DNA of 64,000 bases from Chryseobacterium sp. 18061 (GTDB taxonomy: Bacteria; Pseudomonadota; Gammaproteobacteria; Enterobacterales; Enterobacteriaceae), in contig CACSKA010000010.1 in assembly GCA_902706205.1 (NCBI GenBank), positions 62,001-126,000 on the forward strand, read 5' to 3'. Of the stretch, positions 1-12,053 are shown one piece after another; positions within the stretch are counted from its first letter, which is position 1; each line of letters opens with the position of its first letter. The notes under the pieces were generated by a model. The model saw only the letters and a list, made by a program, of their open reading frames with translations, did not search any database and was not told the DNA's origin. Made by a program: the position numbers and the translations under genes.

Positions 1-51
1 CTTTCCATTTCAATTAACCGCAAAGGCGGATTACGTTTCTAAGCCGTGGCG

Positions 52-2400
52 TTACAAAGAGCTTTGGTACGGCATAATTGTCGAGCGCAACATCTGCTGT
101 GTGCCAAGACCGTAGTTGGAACTCAGGCCACGCAGTTCGATATTGAAGCCGACGACGTTGTCGTACACACCCTGGACATTGTTAGGATCCCAACCGTTGA
201 GCTTACGCTCATAGCCGAGACGGATAGCATAACAACAGGAGTTATACTGTACGGCTATCATCTGATCCGCTGGTTTGTTGGCGTTGGTGTCGTAGTAATA
301 CGCGCCAACGACAGACCAACGGTCAACGACCGGCCAGCTTGCCGTCATGCCCACCTGGGAAATCCCGTCTTTATACTGCTGTGCCGTGGAGAAGGAAGGC
401 AGTGTCGCCTGAATATACTCCGGGCTGGCGTAACGGTAGTTCAACTGGACTAAGCGGTTTTCATCGCGACGATACTCGACAGTGCCGTTACCGGTGGCAA
501 CGTTATCCAGACGTGTATCGTACTGAATACCGCCACGCAGGCCCCATTGATCGCTCATGCGCCAATAGGTATCTCCGGCCCAGACCAGCGAGCCTTTCTG
601 ATCGCTCTGTGACCATTCTTGCGTTTCATCACCGGTACGAGACGGGGTGAAGTAGTAGATTTGACCCACAGAAACGTTAAAACGTTCAACGGCATTTTCA
701 TCATAAACGCGAGAGGTGAGGCCGGTCGTCACCTGGTTAGCCGACGAAATCCGGTCCAGGCCGCTATAGGTACGGTCGCGGAACAGGCCGCTATAGTCCG
801 ATTGCAGCAAGGTGGAGTCGTAGGACATGATGTCGCTTTGGTCTTTGTACGGTACGTACAGGTACTGCACGCGTGGTTCGAGGGTCTGGGTATAGCCCTG
901 TGACCAGTCCATATCGCGCTCAAAGACCATTTTGCCGTCAATTTTAAACTGCGGCAGTACGCGGTTAACGTTTTCTTTCAGATGCGTGCCATAACGGGTG
1001 TTGTACCAGTCGACGTCATCCTGCTGGTAATGTGTCGCCATCAACTTGGCTTGGGTATCAATACTTCCCCAACCGTTCGACAGTGGTAAATCGATTGTCG
1101 GTTCAATGTGTACACGCGTCGCTTCTGGCATGTTGTCATTGGTGTTTTTGAAATGCACGACCTGACCGTAGACATGAGTGTCGAACGGCCCAACATCATT
1201 TTGGTAGAAGTTAACGTCCAGCTGCGGCTGTGCAGAATAGGAATTCGAGTTTTCTGTATCAAAGACCTGGAACTGCTTGCTGGATACGGTGGCGTTAAAG
1301 TTCTCAACGGCATAGCCAACGCTGAATTTCTGCGTGGCGTAACCATCGGTACTGGAACCGTATTTGGAATCGAAGTCGTTGAAGTAGTTCGGATCGCTGA
1401 CTTTGGTGTAGTCGACATTGAAGCGCCACACCTGGTCCATCACCCCAGCATGTCGCCAGTAGAAGAGCCAGCGACGGCTATTATCGTCTTCAGGGTGTTC
1501 GTCTTCGTAGACTTTATCTTTATTCAAATAGTCGAATTCAAACAGTCCGGCGCCAGCTTTGGTCAGGTAGCGGAATTCGTTCTCCCACATCAATCCGCCA
1601 CGTTTTTCCATATAGTGCGGCGTAATGGTGGCATCGAAGTTCGGCGCGATGTTCCAGTAGTACGGCAGGTAGATTTCCGTACCGTTATTACTGCTGTATT
1701 TGGCATTCGGGATCAGGAAACCTGAACGGCGTTTGTCACCAATCGGCAGCTGCAAATAAGGGCTATAAAACACCGGCACTGGGCCGATTTTAAAGCGGGC
1801 GTTCCAGATTTCGGCCACCTGCTCCTGGCGGTCCTGAATCACTTCGCTCCCGACCACGCTCCAGGTGTTCGAACCTGGCAAACAGGACGTAAAGGTTCCG
1901 TTATCGAGAATGGTGTACCGGTTTTCGCCACGCTGTTTCATGACGTCAGCAGTACCACGGCCTTGACGGTCGACCATTTGATAGTCGCCTTTCCAGACGT
2001 TGGTATCTTTGGTATTCAGATTTGACCAGGCTTTAGGACCTTTCAGGATCACCTGATTATCGTCATAGTGTACATTGCCCAAAGCATCTACGGTGCGAAC
2101 CGGATCCGCCTGTCCAGGCGCCTGCTTCTGGTGCAATTGCACTTCGTCTGCCTGTAATCGACTGTTCGCCTGATTAATATCGACATTGCCGGTAAATACG
2201 GCATCATCAGGGTAATTACCCTTGGCATGATCGGCATTGATGGTGACAGGCAGGCTATTAGTATCCCCCTGAACCAGCGGACGGGTATAGCTTGGTACCC
2301 CCAGCATACATTGTGATGCGAGGTCGGCCGCCGCACCCTGTTGACTGTACAGAGCGCTGGCGATCAGGGTTGCCAGAAGGGTGGGAATACGTTTTTTCAT
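52..2400 (-). CDS. lptD: LPS-assembly outer-membrane protein LptD (782 aa)
   Basis: LptD is the beta-barrel half of the LptD/LptE complex that inserts lipopolysaccharide into the outer leaflet of the outer membrane. The protein opens with a signal peptide (MKKRIPTL..., likely cleavage after residue 24-25), followed by the periplasmic OstA/LptA-like jellyroll and a C-terminal barrel rich in aromatic beta strands. The cysteines needed for the interdomain disulfides are present: Cys31, one in FTSCLPG near residue 173, and a CC pair in [10 protein letters not shown] near 724. An in-frame ATG 23 codons upstream would spoil the signal peptide, so I chose the internal ATG. Length matches E. coli (784 aa). 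In relatives surA follows directly; its start would lie just outside position 1. Divergent from djlA. Confidence 0.97.
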   Translation of the reverse strand: MKKRIPTLLATLIASALYSQQGAAADLASQCMLGVPSYTRPLVQGDTNSLPVTINADHAKGNYPDDAVFTGNVDINQANSRLQADEVQLHQKQAPGQADPVRTVDALGNVHYDDNQVILKGPKAWSNLNTKDTNVWKGDYQMVDRQGRGTADVMKQRGENRYTILDNGTFTSCLPGSNTWSVVGSEVIQDRQEQVAEIWNARFKIGPVPVFYSPYLQLPIGDKRRSGFLIPNAKYSSNNGTEIYLPYYWNIAPNFDATITPHYMEKRGGLMWENEFRYLTKAGAGLFEFDYLNKDKVYEDEHPEDDNSRRWLFYWRHAGVMDQVWRFNVDYTKVSDPNYFNDFDSKYGSSTDGYATQKFSVGYAVENFNATVSSKQFQVFDTENSNSYSAQPQLDVNFYQNDVGPFDTHVYGQVVHFKNTNDNMPEATRVHIEPTIDLPLSNGWGSIDTQAKLMATHYQQDDVDWYNTRYGTHLKENVNRVLPQFKIDGKMVFERDMDWSQGYTQTLEPRVQYLYVPYKDQSDIMSYDSTLLQSDYSGLFRDRTYSGLDRISSANQVTTGLTSRVYDENAVERFNVSVGQIYYFTPSRTGDETQEWSQSDQKGSLVWAGDTYWRMSDQWGLRGGIQYDTRLDNVATGNGTVEYRRDENRLVQLNYRYASPEYIQATLPSFSTAQQYKDGISQVGMTASWPVVDRWSVVGAYYYDTNANKPADQMIAVQYNSCCYAIRLGYERKLNGWDPNNVQGVYDNVVGFNIELRGLSSNYGLGTQQMLRSTIMPYQSSL

Positions 2401-2661
2401 ACGTTTTATTTGTTGTTCCGTCATCTGTGGCTTCGCGGCTTGCAAACGGTCAGAGACTAACGTACTCATCGGTCACGCGCCAGTGTTAATCCTGCCGCTT
2501 CGAGCCAGTGGCGTTAGGCACTGTGTTGAATGGCGAGTATGATAAAGCAAATTATAGGTTATGTCCTGCACTGACCATCAGGTCATCGCTGTGAAAATCG
2601 CCTTTTATCAAGGCGGAAGCCATTACCTGCGACATGATGATTATGACTATCCGGGGAGTCT

Positions 2662-3480
2662 ATGCAGTATTGGGGTAAAGTGATTGGTGTGGCCGTCGCA
2701 CTTATGATGGGTGGCGGATTCTGGGGAGCGGTGCTTGGACTGCTGATTGGCCACATGTTTGATAAGGCGCGTAGCCGCAGACTCAATTTGTTTGCTAACC
2801 AGCAAGAGCGCCAGTCGCTGTTCTTTGCCACCACCTTTGAGGTGATGGGGCATTTGACCAAATCGAAAGGTCGCGTGACCGAAGCGGATATTCACGTGGC
2901 CAGTATTCTGATGGACCGCATGAATCTTCACGGCGAGTCCCGTACCGCGGCGCAGCAGGCTTTCCGCGTCGGTAAAGCGGATAATTACCCGCTGCGCGAA
3001 AAGATGCGTGCATTCCGTGGTGTCTGTTTTGGTCGCTTCGATTTGATTAGGATGTTTCTGGAAATTCAGATTCAGGCCGCGTTTGCCGATGGCTCATTGC
3101 ACCCTAACGAACGTGAAGTGCTGTTTGTCATTGCTGACGAACTCGGTATCTCGCGCGCCCAGTTTGAACAGTTCCTGCGCATGATGCAGGGCGGCGCACA
3201 GTTCGGTGGCGGCTATCAGCAGCAATCGCAGTCCGGCGGTGGCTGGCAGCAGGCGCAGCGTGGCCCTACGCTTGAAGATGCGTGTAACGTGCTCGGTGTG
3301 AAATCGACGGATGATGCGACAACCATTAAGCGCGCCTATCGCAAGCTGATGAGCGAACATCACCCGGATAAGCTGGTGGCGAAAGGTTTACCGCCGGAAA
3401 TGATGGAAATGGCGAAGCAAAAAGCGCAAGAAATTCAACGGGCTTATGAGCTCGTCAAAGAACAGAAAGGCTTTAAGTAA
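2662..3480 (+). CDS. djlA: DnaJ-like membrane co-chaperone DjlA (272 aa)
   Basis: A type III DnaJ-domain protein of the inner membrane that stimulates DnaK ATPase; in E. coli overexpression activates the Rcs capsule phosphorelay. One N-terminal transmembrane segment (about residues 7-29, glycine-rich), a central TerB-like helical domain, a Gln/Gly linker (about 175-200) and a C-terminal J domain with the invariant HPD at 234-236. The start is preceded by GGGGAG seven bases upstream. The gene is transcribed divergently from lptD across a 261-bp gap, and is followed by a palindromic repeat before convergent rluA. Length agrees with E. coli (271 aa). Confidence 0.96.
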   Translation: MQYWGKVIGVAVALMMGGGFWGAVLGLLIGHMFDKARSRRLNLFANQQERQSLFFATTFEVMGHLTKSKGRVTEADIHVASILMDRMNLHGESRTAAQQAFRVGKADNYPLREKMRAFRGVCFGRFDLIRMFLEIQIQAAFADGSLHPNEREVLFVIADELGISRAQFEQFLRMMQGGAQFGGGYQQQSQSGGGWQQAQRGPTLEDACNVLGVKSTDDATTIKRAYRKLMSEHHPDKLVAKGLPPEMMEMAKQKAQEIQRAYELVKEQKGFK

Positions 3481-3512
3481 ATCGACTTGGTTTACTTGCC
3501 ATTTTGAACCAG

Positions 3513-3569
3513 GGCAGTGCTCATCACAGTCACGTACTTCATGTACGCTCCTGTGATTGTGCGCTGTCC
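3513..3569. repeat. Long imperfect palindrome between djlA and rluA
   Basis: The djlA-rluA gap holds a 57-bp near-perfect inverted repeat: the arms GGCAGtGC-CATCACAG-CGTAC and GTACG-CTGTGAT-GC-CTGTCC enclose a TTCAT loop. Transcribed in either direction it would give a stable hairpin, so it may end both convergent transcripts, though no clear U-tract follows. Its core (CAGTCAC, GCTCCTG, GATT) resembles the element inside the thiB riboswitch at 19065-19177, which suggests a related intergenic repeat family. The family assignment is inference. Confidence 0.6.
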
Positions 3570-3609
3570 GTGTCCAGACTGGCTACGCTACCGACGGCCT
3601 CATCCCCAA

Positions 3610-4269
3610 TCAAAAATCGACGGGTGCTTTAAACGTCATACTATTGCCAAACTGCGGATGGGTAATGGTCAGCATTTCTGCGTGCAGTAGAAGGCGAGGT
3701 GCCATTGCCAGCGCTTCTGGCTTGGCGTAGAAACGATCGCCCAGAATCGGATGCCCCAGCGCCTGCATATGCACGCGCAACTGATGCGAGCGGCCGGTAA
3801 TAGGCTTAAGCAGCACCCGCGCGGTGTTGTCATCGGCGAACTCCAGCACTTCAAATTCGGTTTGCGCCGATTTGCCTGTCTCGAAACAGACCTTTTGCTT
3901 TGGACGGTTCGGCCAGTCGCAGATCAGAGGTAAATCCACCATCCCTTCGGCTTTTTCCGGATGTCCCCACACGCGGGCCAGATACTGCTTTTTCGGTTCA
4001 CGCTCGCGGAACTGGCGTTTCAGCTCCCGTTCCGCCGCTTTGGTCAGAGCCACAACAATCACGCCGCTGGTCGCCATATCGAGACGATGCACCGACTCAG
4101 CCTGCGGAAAATCACGCTGCACGCGCGTCATCACGCTATCTTTATGACTGTCCAGGCGGCCGGGGACGGACAACAGGCCACTGGGCTTGTTGACCACCAT
4201 GATGTGCTCATCCTGATAGAGCACCACCAGCCACGGATCCTGTGGCGGATTGTAGGACTCCAGTACCAT
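3610..4269 (-). CDS. rluA: Dual-specificity rRNA/tRNA pseudouridine synthase RluA (219 aa)
   Basis: Makes pseudouridine at 23S rRNA position 746 and tRNA position 32 in E. coli. The RluA-family catalytic motif HRLDMATSG is present with the catalytic aspartate at residue 64, and the conserved GRSHQLRVHM segment is near residue 165. Length equals the E. coli enzyme. The gene lies 10 bp downstream of rapA on the same strand, so the two are probably cotranscribed. Cytoplasmic. Confidence 0.96.
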   Translation of the reverse strand: MVLESYNPPQDPWLVVLYQDEHIMVVNKPSGLLSVPGRLDSHKDSVMTRVQRDFPQAESVHRLDMATSGVIVVALTKAAERELKRQFREREPKKQYLARVWGHPEKAEGMVDLPLICDWPNRPKQKVCFETGKSAQTEFEVLEFADDNTARVLLKPITGRSHQLRVHMQALGHPILGDRFYAKPEALAMAPRLLLHAEMLTITHPQFGNSMTFKAPVDF

Positions 4270-4279
4270 ACTTTTTTCC

Positions 4280-7186
4280 TTACTGATGCGTAACGACGAT
4301 CAGTCGCAGCGCATCGAGACGCCAGCCGGCCTGCGCCAGGGCTTCCATTACCTGCTGACGATTGCTTTCAATCGCTTCCAGCTCGTCATCACGGATGTTC
4401 GGATTGACGGCCTTCAGCGCTTCCAGACGCGACAGCTCGGCGCTCAGCTTATCGTCCGCTTCCTGACGAGCCGCTTCTATCAGCGCCTTCGCCACTTTTT
4501 CTACTTGAGCTTCGCCCTGCTGCAGAATGGCGTGGACGTCTTGCTGCACGGCGTTAACCAGCTTGCTGCCTGTGTGACGGTTAACGGCGCTGAGTTGACG
4601 GTTAAAGGTTTCAAACTCGACCTGCGCCGCAAGGTTGTTGCCGTTTTTATCGACAAGCATACGGACCGGCGTTGCAGGCAGGAAACGGTGCAGCTGAAGC
4701 TGCTTCGGTGCCTGCGCTTCAACCACATAAATCAGCTCGAGCAGCAGGGTGCCAACCGGTAATGCTTTGTTTTTCAACAGTGAAATGGTGCTGCTGCCGG
4801 TATCGCCGGACAGAATCAGATCCAGACCGTTGCGGATCAGCGGATGTTCCCAGGTCAGGAACTGCGCATCTTCGCGGGACAGCGCCACGTCACGCTCAAA
4901 GGTTACGGTGCAGCCATCTTCTGGCAGGCCAGGGAAATCAGGAACCAGCATATGATCGCCAGGCGTCAGGACGATCAGGTTTTCACCGCGGTCATCCTGG
5001 TTAATGCCGATAATGTCGAACAGGTTCATCGTGAAGCTGATAAGCCCGGTGTCGTCATCTTGCTCTTCAATGCTTTCTGCCAGTGCCTGCGCTTTTTCAC
5101 CGCCGTTGGAGTTGATCTCCAGCAGACGGTCACGGCCCTGCTCAAGCTGTGCTTTCAGCGCATCGTGCTGTTCGCGACAGGTTTTGATCAGCGCATCGAA
5201 TCCATCGGTATTTTCCGGTGCCGCAAGGTATTCAATCAGCTGCGGATGCACGTTGTCGTAAATAGTGCGGCCGGTCGGGCAGGTATGTTCGAACGCGTCC
5301 AGACCTTCGTGGAACCAGCGCACAAGCACCGACTGCGCGGTTTTTTCCAGATACGGTACGTGGATTTGAATATCGTGCGCCTGGCCAATACGATCCAGAC
5401 GACCAATACGCTGTTCCAGCAGATCCGGGTTAAACGGCAAATCGAACATCACCAGATGGCTGGCAAACTGGAAGTTACGGCCTTCGGAGCCGATTTCAGA
5501 ACACAGCAGCACCTGCGCGCCGGTATCTTCTTCGCCAAACCAGGCGGCGGCCCGATCGCGTTCAACAATCGACATGCCTTCATGGAACACGGCGGCACGG
5601 ATGCCTTCGCGCTCGCGCAGCACTTGCTCCAGCTGAAGCGCAGTGGCGGCTTTGGCGCAGATCACCAGCACTTTCTGTGAGCGGTGGCTGGTCAGATAGC
5701 CCATCAGCCACTCAACGCGTGGGTCGAAGTTCCACCAGGTGCCGGTATCGCCTTCAAATTCCTGATAAATCTGCTCCGGATAGAGCATGTCGCGTGCGCG
5801 TTCTTCTGAGGATTTACGCGCACCCATGATGCCGGACACTTTAATCGCGGTCTGATACTGCGTCGGCAGCGGCAGTTTGATGGTGTGCAGCTCGCGTTTC
5901 GGGAAACCTTTCACGCCGTGACGAGTATTACGGAACAGTACGCGGCTGGTACCGTGGCGGTCCATCAGCATCGAGATCAGTTCCTGACGGGCGCTTTCAC
6001 CGTCATCGCTGTAGCTGTTCGCCGCCGAAAGCAATGGCTCAATATCCTGCTCGCCCATCAGTTCGCTCAGGGCGTTCATCTGGTCGTTATTCAGCTTCTC
6101 GCCGCTCAGGAGCAGAGAAACGGCATCAGCTACTGGACGGAAATTCTGCTGTTCTTCGACGAACTGCTCAAAATCGTGGAAGCGGTTCGGATCCAGCAGG
6201 CGCAGACGCGCAAAGTGGCTTTCGAGGCCCAGTTGTTCCGGCGTCGCGGTTAAAAGTAGAATGCCCGGCACGCGTTCGGCCAGCTGTTCGATGGCCTGAT
6301 ATTCACGGCTCGGCGCGTCTTCGCTCCAGACCAAGTGATGGGCTTCGTCCACCACCATGATGTCCCACTCGGCGTCGCACAGGTGTTCCAGGCGCTGCTT
6401 GCTGCGGCGCACGAAATCCAGCGAACAAATCACCAGCTGTTCGGTTTCAAACGGGTTATCCGCGTCGTGCTGCGCTTCGGCATAACGCTCATCATCAAAC
6501 AGCGCAAAGCGCAGGTTGAAGCGGCGCAGCATTTCGACCAGCCACTGATGTTGCAGGGTTTCCGGCACGATAACCAGAACGCGTTCGGCTGCACCGGACA
6601 GCAGCTGTTGATGCAGGATCATCCCGGCTTCAATGGTTTTACCAAGACCCACTTCATCTGCCAACAGGACGCGTGGTGCGTGGCGACGACCCACGTCGTG
6701 GGCAATGTGCAGCTGGTGTGGGATCAGACTGGTACGCTGACCGCGCAGGCCGCTCCACGGCATACGGTACTCTTCGCTCTGATACTTACGCGCACGGTAG
6801 CGCAGGGCGAAACGGTCCATACGGTCAATTTGCCCGGCAAACAGACGATCTTGTGGCTTGCTGAAGATGAGTTTGCTGTCGAGCAACACTTCACGCAGTT
6901 CTACGCCTTCTTCTTCGGTGTCCAGACGCGTACCGGTGTACGCCAGCAGGCCATTTTCTTCTTTTACTTCGTCAACGCGCAGCTGCCAGCCATCGTGGCT
7001 GGTAATGGTATCGCCTGGATTGAACATCACGCGGGTGATGGGGGAGTCGTTGCGGGCGTACAGTCGGTTTTCACCCGTTGCCGGATAAAGGAGTGTGACC
7101 ATGCGCGCATCCAGCGCTACGACTGTCCCTAATCCTAACTCGCTTTCTGTATCGCTGATCCAGCGTTGACCAAGTGTAAAAGGCAT
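4280..7186 (-). CDS. rapA: RNA polymerase-recycling SWI/SNF ATPase RapA (968 aa)
   Basis: RapA (HepA) binds core RNA polymerase and uses ATP to release stalled or post-termination polymerase. The N terminus carries the two small Tudor-like beta domains (about 1-110), then the Swi2/Snf2 helicase core with Walker A GLGKT at 180-184 and DEAH at 280-283, the second RecA-like lobe with a GSEGRNFQ motif and [10 protein letters not shown] (motif VI), and the long C-terminal region. Length equals E. coli RapA. It sits upstream of rluA in the same direction; polB lies 131 bp upstream. Confidence 0.97.
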   Translation of the reverse strand: MPFTLGQRWISDTESELGLGTVVALDARMVTLLYPATGENRLYARNDSPITRVMFNPGDTITSHDGWQLRVDEVKEENGLLAYTGTRLDTEEEGVELREVLLDSKLIFSKPQDRLFAGQIDRMDRFALRYRARKYQSEEYRMPWSGLRGQRTSLIPHQLHIAHDVGRRHAPRVLLADEVGLGKTIEAGMILHQQLLSGAAERVLVIVPETLQHQWLVEMLRRFNLRFALFDDERYAEAQHDADNPFETEQLVICSLDFVRRSKQRLEHLCDAEWDIMVVDEAHHLVWSEDAPSREYQAIEQLAERVPGILLLTATPEQLGLESHFARLRLLDPNRFHDFEQFVEEQQNFRPVADAVSLLLSGEKLNNDQMNALSELMGEQDIEPLLSAANSYSDDGESARQELISMLMDRHGTSRVLFRNTRHGVKGFPKRELHTIKLPLPTQYQTAIKVSGIMGARKSSEERARDMLYPEQIYQEFEGDTGTWWNFDPRVEWLMGYLTSHRSQKVLVICAKAATALQLEQVLREREGIRAAVFHEGMSIVERDRAAAWFGEEDTGAQVLLCSEIGSEGRNFQFASHLVMFDLPFNPDLLEQRIGRLDRIGQAHDIQIHVPYLEKTAQSVLVRWFHEGLDAFEHTCPTGRTIYDNVHPQLIEYLAAPENTDGFDALIKTCREQHDALKAQLEQGRDRLLEINSNGGEKAQALAESIEEQDDDTGLISFTMNLFDIIGINQDDRGENLIVLTPGDHMLVPDFPGLPEDGCTVTFERDVALSREDAQFLTWEHPLIRNGLDLILSGDTGSSTISLLKNKALPVGTLLLELIYVVEAQAPKQLQLHRFLPATPVRMLVDKNGNNLAAQVEFETFNRQLSAVNRHTGSKLVNAVQQDVHAILQQGEAQVEKVAKALIEAARQEADDKLSAELSRLEALKAVNPNIRDDELEAIESNRQQVMEALAQAGWRLDALRLIVVTHQ

Positions 7187-7317
7187 ATAATTTGGGCTCT
7201 ATATCTTCAATTGCAGGCAATAATTGTCCTCCGCGGAAAAAACCACGGAGAGTCAAAATTGGGGTCCAGGAATGGAAAGGGCGCTATGGTACTGGAAGCC
7301 AGGGTGTTAGTCACCTG

Positions 7318-9675
7318 TCAAAATAACCCCAACTGTCCTGTCAGTAGTGTAGCAAAATCATCATGGACAAAGGGCAAAATTCCATCAGCAATGGGTTCTA
7401 ACTGTTTAGTCAGATAATGTTCATAATCCAGCGGCGACTGCTGATACGCCAACGGCTCCGGGCCGCTGGTGGTCCAGACATATTTAATGCTGCCACGAGA
7501 TTGATATTGTAAAGGTCGGCCAAGCCTGGCGTTATGTTCATCGGCAAGCCGTGCGGCACGGACATGCGGCGGAATGTTGCGCTGATATTCCGCCAACGGA
7601 CGCCTGAGTTGCTTGCGGTACACCAGCCTGTCATCGAACTCACCGGCCATCAGCTTATCGATGGTTTCGCGAATAAAATCCTGGTACGGCTCGTTTCGAA
7701 AAATGCGCAAAAACAGGGTTTGCTGGAACTGTTGCGCCAGCGGGGTCCAGTCAGTTCGCACCGTTTCCAGCCCTTTAAACACCATCTTCTGTTCATCACC
7801 AGTCTGGATCATACCCGCATAGCGTTTTTTACTGCCCGTCTCGGTGCCGCGAATGGTGGGCATCAGGAAGCGGCAAAAATGGGTTTCGAACTCCAGCTCC
7901 ATCGCGCTGGTCAGCCCCTGTTTTTGCAGCTCTGCTGACCACCAAGCATTGACGAATTTAACCAGTTCACGGCCAATTCTCGCTGCATCTTCCTCGTTGT
8001 GCGCACGTTTCAGCCACACAAAGGTGGAGTCCGTATCGCCGTAAATCACGTCGTAACCCTGCGATTCAACGAGCTCTTTGGTCTTACGCATGATCGCATG
8101 ACCGCGCATGGTTATCGACGAGGCGAGGCGCGGATCGAAAAAGCGGCAGGCGCTGGTGCCGAGCACACCATAGAAGGCGTTCATGATGATTTTTAGCGCC
8201 TGCGAGAGCGGTTTATTCCCTTGTAATTTGGCCTCATCGCGCCCGTGCCAGATTTGCCCGACGATGTCCGGTAGGCAGTTCTGCGTGCGGGAGAACCACG
8301 CGCCAAGAAAGCCCTCGGTGCTGTGTTCGGCGTCCGGCTGCGCCATACCTTCCACCAGGCCGACAGGGTCAATCAGAAACGTGCGGATAATCGACGGGTA
8401 CAGGCTTTTGTAATCGAGCACCAGCACCGAATCGTAAAGCCCGGGTCGGGAATCCATGACATAGCCGCCAGGGCTGGCCTGTGGTGGCACTTCACCGAGA
8501 TTAGGTGCAACGTAGCCCAACCGGTGCATCCGCGGAAAATAGAGGTGGCCAAAGGCTGCAACCGAACCGCCGTGACGGTCGGCAGGCAGGCCATTGACCG
8601 TCGCGCGTTCCAGTAAAAACGGCATAATCTCCGTTTTGTGGAAAATGCGCGTCACTAGCTCGCAGTCTTTAAGGTTATATTTCGCCAGTGCGGGCTTATC
8701 TTCGGCAAAGCGGCGGTCAATTTCGTCCATCCGGTCCCACGGATTATCGATAGACTTGCCTTCACCGAGTAGCTCTCGTGATACGGACTCCAGCGAATAC
8801 GACGGGAAATTCCAGAAGGCGGATTTCAGCGCTTCGATACCGTCGATAATTAAACGACCATTGGCCTGAGCGAAGAACACGCCGTTCTTAAAACCGTGCT
8901 CACGCCAGTCAATCTCAACGTTTCCGCGTCCGAGTGTCAGCGGGATTCGGTAACGTTCGGCATGTTTTTGCAGGACTTTGAGGTCAAACTGCACCAGATT
9001 CCAGCCGATGATCACATCCGGATCGTGTTCAGCAAACCAGGCGTTCAACTTCTCGAGTAATTGCGGGCGGCTGGCGACATACTCCAGCCGAAAATCGAGC
9101 TGAGAAGGGTCACCATTTTCAGGCCCCAGCATGTACACCACGCGTTGACCGCAACCTTCAAGGCCAATGCAGTAAAGCTCGCCGTGGCGCGTGGTTTCGA
9201 TATCCAGCGATACCCACTTCAGCGGTGGACGATAGTGCGGGCTCGGCTTCAAGCGTGCGTTAGTCAACGCATTACCCTGACGCTCACCTTCCACCCAGAC
9301 CGGAGCGGTGATAAAACGCTCCATCAGATAGCGTTCTGGTGGACGGATATCCGCTTCATAAACGGTAATGCCCTCTTCGCGGAGTCGTTTTTCGAGGCGC
9401 ATCAGCTGTCGATGGGAGCGGCAATACAGGCCGAATACCGGCTGGCGATGGAAGTCTTTCAATGCGAGAGGTGCCAGCCGGGCATCGCGCTCACGGCGAA
9501 GCACACGTTCGGTCTGAGCTCGTTGTGATTCAGGAATAAATGCGACCGAATCCTGCGGGGCAAGTGTCACCTGCAGCGGACCGTCGTCGGTTGCCAGCCA
9601 GAACGTAACTTCCGTTCCCTGCGGGGTATCCCGCCAGTGACGGGTTAATAAAAAACCTTCTCGCGCCTGCGTCAC
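7318..9675 (-). CDS. polB: DNA polymerase II, family B (785 aa)
   Basis: The SOS-regulated family-B polymerase used in replication restart and translesion synthesis. The 3'-5' exonuclease Exo I motif DIET is at 158-161; polymerase motif [11 protein letters not shown] is at 421-430; motif C YGDTDS is at 545-550. The C terminus ends in GQLGLF, a beta-clamp-binding peptide of the QLxLF type. Length is close to E. coli (783 aa). I could not identify a convincing LexA box in the short region upstream (9676-9750), which also contains the araD terminator. Confidence 0.97.
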   Translation of the reverse strand: MTQAREGFLLTRHWRDTPQGTEVTFWLATDDGPLQVTLAPQDSVAFIPESQRAQTERVLRRERDARLAPLALKDFHRQPVFGLYCRSHRQLMRLEKRLREEGITVYEADIRPPERYLMERFITAPVWVEGERQGNALTNARLKPSPHYRPPLKWVSLDIETTRHGELYCIGLEGCGQRVVYMLGPENGDPSQLDFRLEYVASRPQLLEKLNAWFAEHDPDVIIGWNLVQFDLKVLQKHAERYRIPLTLGRGNVEIDWREHGFKNGVFFAQANGRLIIDGIEALKSAFWNFPSYSLESVSRELLGEGKSIDNPWDRMDEIDRRFAEDKPALAKYNLKDCELVTRIFHKTEIMPFLLERATVNGLPADRHGGSVAAFGHLYFPRMHRLGYVAPNLGEVPPQASPGGYVMDSRPGLYDSVLVLDYKSLYPSIIRTFLIDPVGLVEGMAQPDAEHSTEGFLGAWFSRTQNCLPDIVGQIWHGRDEAKLQGNKPLSQALKIIMNAFYGVLGTSACRFFDPRLASSITMRGHAIMRKTKELVESQGYDVIYGDTDSTFVWLKRAHNEEDAARIGRELVKFVNAWWSAELQKQGLTSAMELEFETHFCRFLMPTIRGTETGSKKRYAGMIQTGDEQKMVFKGLETVRTDWTPLAQQFQQTLFLRIFRNEPYQDFIRETIDKLMAGEFDDRLVYRKQLRRPLAEYQRNIPPHVRAARLADEHNARLGRPLQYQSRGSIKYVWTTSGPEPLAYQQSPLDYEHYLTKQLEPIADGILPFVHDDFATLLTGQLGLF

Positions 9676-9686
9676 TCGCTCTACTC

Positions 9687-9720
9687 AAATAGAAAACCAG
9701 GCCTGATTATAGCCTGGTTT
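9687..9720 (-). terminator. Rho-independent terminator of araBAD
   Basis: On the minus strand AAACCAGGC, a nine-base loop, GCCTGGTTT is followed by a T-rich stretch. It lies 30 bp after the araD stop codon and before polB. Confidence 0.75.
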
Positions 9721-9750
9721 GCTTTGAGTTGCTGTGGTTTTATACAGGTG

Positions 9751-10446
9751 TCACTGCCCGTAATAGGCCTTCGCGCCGTGCTTACGCAGGTAGTGTTTAT
9801 CCAGCAACGTTTGCTGCATATCCGGAAGTTGTGGCGCCAACTGGCGACAGAAAATCCCCATGTAAGCGACTTCTTCGAGCACGATGGCATTGTGCACGGC
9901 ATCTTCGGCATTTTTTCCCCAGGCAAACGGGCCGTGGGAATGGACCAGCACGCCGGGCATTTGTGCGACATCGATCCCCTGTTTTTCGAAGGTTTCGACG
10001 ATAACGTTGCCCGTTTCCCATTCGTATTGACCGTTGATTTCGCCGTCAGTCATTTTGCGCGTGCAGGGAATTGCACCGTAGAAATAGTCCGCGTGGGTGG
10101 TGCCCGTCGCCGGGATTGATTGACCCGACTGCGCCCAGATAGTGGCGTGGCGCGAATGGGTGTGAACAATGCCGCCGATGCTCGGAAACGCCTGATACAA
10201 CAGACGGTGCGTCGGCGTGTCCGAAGACGGTTTTTTATGGCCTTCGACCACTTCACCCGTCGCGAGACTCACCACAACCATATCGTCTGCGGTCATCAGG
10301 CTGTAATCGACGCCCGAAGGTTTAATGATGAACACGCCTCTTTCGCGGTCAACCGCGCTGACGTTGCCCCAGGTCAGGGTGACCAGATTGTGCTCTGGCA
10401 GCGCCAGATTGGCTTCCAGTACCTGACGTTTGAGATCTTCTAACAT
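9751..10446 (-). CDS. araD: L-ribulose-5-phosphate 4-epimerase (231 aa)
   Basis: Third enzyme of arabinose breakdown: L-ribulose 5-phosphate to D-xylulose 5-phosphate. A class II aldolase fold protein; the zinc ligands His95, His97 and His171 are all present, as are Asp120 and Glu142. The ATG chosen has GGAGATGACT directly upstream and gives the E. coli length; a longer in-frame start would run into the REP-type repeat between araA and araD. Last gene of araBAD. Confidence 0.97.
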   Translation of the reverse strand: MLEDLKRQVLEANLALPEHNLVTLTWGNVSAVDRERGVFIIKPSGVDYSLMTADDMVVVSLATGEVVEGHKKPSSDTPTHRLLYQAFPSIGGIVHTHSRHATIWAQSGQSIPATGTTHADYFYGAIPCTRKMTDGEINGQYEWETGNVIVETFEKQGIDVAQMPGVLVHSHGPFAWGKNAEDAVHNAIVLEEVAYMGIFCRQLAPQLPDMQQTLLDKHYLRKHGAKAYYGQ

Positions 10447-10456
10447 AGTCATCTCC

Positions 10457-10533
10457 ATGTCTGATGGCGGCATAAATGCCTTATCAGGCCTACGATTGAA
10501 TGTAGGCCTGATAAGCAAAGCGGCATCAGGCAA
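10457..10533. repeat. Paired REP-type (BIME-like) element between araA and araD
   Basis: Two inverted copies of a REP-like unit: one around 10459-10492 (TGATGGCG ... CTTATCAGGCCTAC) and its mirror at 10502-10532 (GTAGGCCTGATAAG ... GCGGCATCAGGC). The arms can form one long hairpin in the araA-araD mRNA. Elements of this type sit at the same junction in related bacteria and are thought to affect mRNA stability and gyrase or integration-host binding. Confidence 0.85.
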
Positions 10534-10539
10534 TTCAGC

Positions 10540-12042
10540 TTAACGTTTTGAGCCGTAATAGACTTCGTTCCAGCGCAGCGCGTCTTTGAAGGCTGGCAGG
10601 CGCGTATCGTTGTCGATGACGGTCAGCTCAATATTGTGCAACTCGGCGAACTGGCGCATGTCATCCAGGGTTAATGCATGGCTGAACACGGTGTGGTGCG
10701 CGCCGCCTGCTACGATCCACGCTTCGGACGCGGTCTGCAGATCTGGATGAGCTTTCCATAGCGCATTCGCCACCGGCAGTTTCGGCAGGTCTTGTGGGGT
10801 CTGGACCGTTTCAATGGTGTTCACCAGCAGGCGGAAACGATCGCCCAGATCGATAAGGCTAGCGACCAGCGCCGGACCCGTTTTGGTATCGAAGATCAAA
10901 CGTGCCGGATCGGCTTTGCCACCGATGCCCAGATGCTGCACGTCGAGGATCGGTTTCTCGGTGGTGGCGATCGTCGGGCACACTTCCAGCATGTGCGAGC
11001 CCAGCACCAGATCGTTGCCATTGTCGAAGTGGTAGGTGTAATCCTCCATAAAGGAGGTACCGCCATTCAGGCCAGTAGACATCACTTTCATGATGCGAAG
11101 CAGCGCTGCGGTTTTCCAGTCACCTTCGCCCGCAAAGCCGTAACCCTGCTGCATCAGACGCTGCACCGCCAGGCCTGGCAGCTGTTTCAGCCCGTGCAAA
11201 TCTTCAAACGTGGTGGTGAACGCGTGGAAGCCTCCCTGTTCGAGGAAGCGCTTCATACCGAGTTCAATTCGCGCGGCATCCAGTACGTTCTGGCGTTTAT
11301 CACCGTGAACCTGTGCCGCCGCCGTCAGGCGATAACTGCTTTCGTATTCGTCGACCAGCGCGCTGATATCACCGTCGCTGATTTCATTGACAACCTGCAC
11401 TAAATCGCCCACCGCCCAGGTGTTGACGGAGAAGCCGAATTTAATCTGCGCGGCGACTTTATCGCCGTCAGTCACTGCTACTTCGCGCATGTTGTCGCCG
11501 AAACGCACCACTTTCAGCTGGCGAGTATCCTGTTTTGATACCGCCTGACGCATCCACGACCCGATGCGCTGATGCGCCTGTTTGTCCTGCCAGTGACCGG
11601 TCACGACGCCGTGCTGCTGACGCATCCGCGCGCCGATGAAACCGAACTCGCGGCCGCCGTGCGCGGTCTGGTTCAGGTTCATAAAGTTCATATCGATGCT
11701 GTCCCACGGCAGGGCCGCGTTGAACTGGGTATGGAATTGCAGCAGCGGTTTGTTGAGGATTGTCAGGCCATTGATCCACATTTTGGCCGGAGAGAAGGTA
11801 TGCAGCCACACCACCATACCGGCGCATTTATCGTCGTAGTTGGCATCACGACAGATAGCGGAAATTTCGTCCGGCGTGGTGCCAAGCGGTTTCAGCACCA
11901 GCTTGCACGGCAGTTTGGCTTCGGCATTCAGGGCATTAACGACGTGTTCCGCATGTTGCGTCACCTGACGCAGAGTTTCCGGGCCATACAGGTGCTGGCT
12001 GCCAATCACAAACCACACTTCATAGTTGTTAAAAATCGTCAT
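10540..12042 (-). CDS. araA: L-arabinose isomerase (500 aa)
   Basis: Converts L-arabinose to L-ribulose; manganese-dependent cytosolic enzyme. The metal-binding and catalytic residues Glu306 (in YGFAGEGD), Glu333 (FMEDY) and His350 are all in place. The ATG start has AAGGAAATTGGAA upstream and gives 500 aa, the family length; the longer open frame would overlap the end of araB. It lies 11 bp after araB, second gene of the araBAD operon. Confidence 0.97.
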   Translation of the reverse strand: MTIFNNYEVWFVIGSQHLYGPETLRQVTQHAEHVVNALNAEAKLPCKLVLKPLGTTPDEISAICRDANYDDKCAGMVVWLHTFSPAKMWINGLTILNKPLLQFHTQFNAALPWDSIDMNFMNLNQTAHGGREFGFIGARMRQQHGVVTGHWQDKQAHQRIGSWMRQAVSKQDTRQLKVVRFGDNMREVAVTDGDKVAAQIKFGFSVNTWAVGDLVQVVNEISDGDISALVDEYESSYRLTAAAQVHGDKRQNVLDAARIELGMKRFLEQGGFHAFTTTFEDLHGLKQLPGLAVQRLMQQGYGFAGEGDWKTAALLRIMKVMSTGLNGGTSFMEDYTYHFDNGNDLVLGSHMLEVCPTIATTEKPILDVQHLGIGGKADPARLIFDTKTGPALVASLIDLGDRFRLLVNTIETVQTPQDLPKLPVANALWKAHPDLQTASEAWIVAGGAHHTVFSHALTLDDMRQFAELHNIELTVIDNDTRLPAFKDALRWNEVYYGSKR

Positions 12043-12053
12043 TTCCAATTTCC

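Noticed and set aside
1-51. Start of surA
   Set aside because: The sequence resembles the lptD-surA gap of relatives, but the surA start codon would lie before position 1, so nothing of the gene can be supported here.
1108-1725. 205-codon frame on the plus strand inside lptD
   Set aside because: It lies entirely opposite the conserved lptD coding sequence and is explained as a shadow of its codon structure; no ribosome-binding site.
2401-2469. Upstream extension of LptD by 23 residues
   Set aside because: It would place a polar stretch before the signal peptide; the internal ATG matches known LptD starts.
4844-5680. 278-codon frame on the plus strand inside rapA
   Set aside because: Antisense shadow of rapA; the rapA protein is full-length and conserved across this segment.
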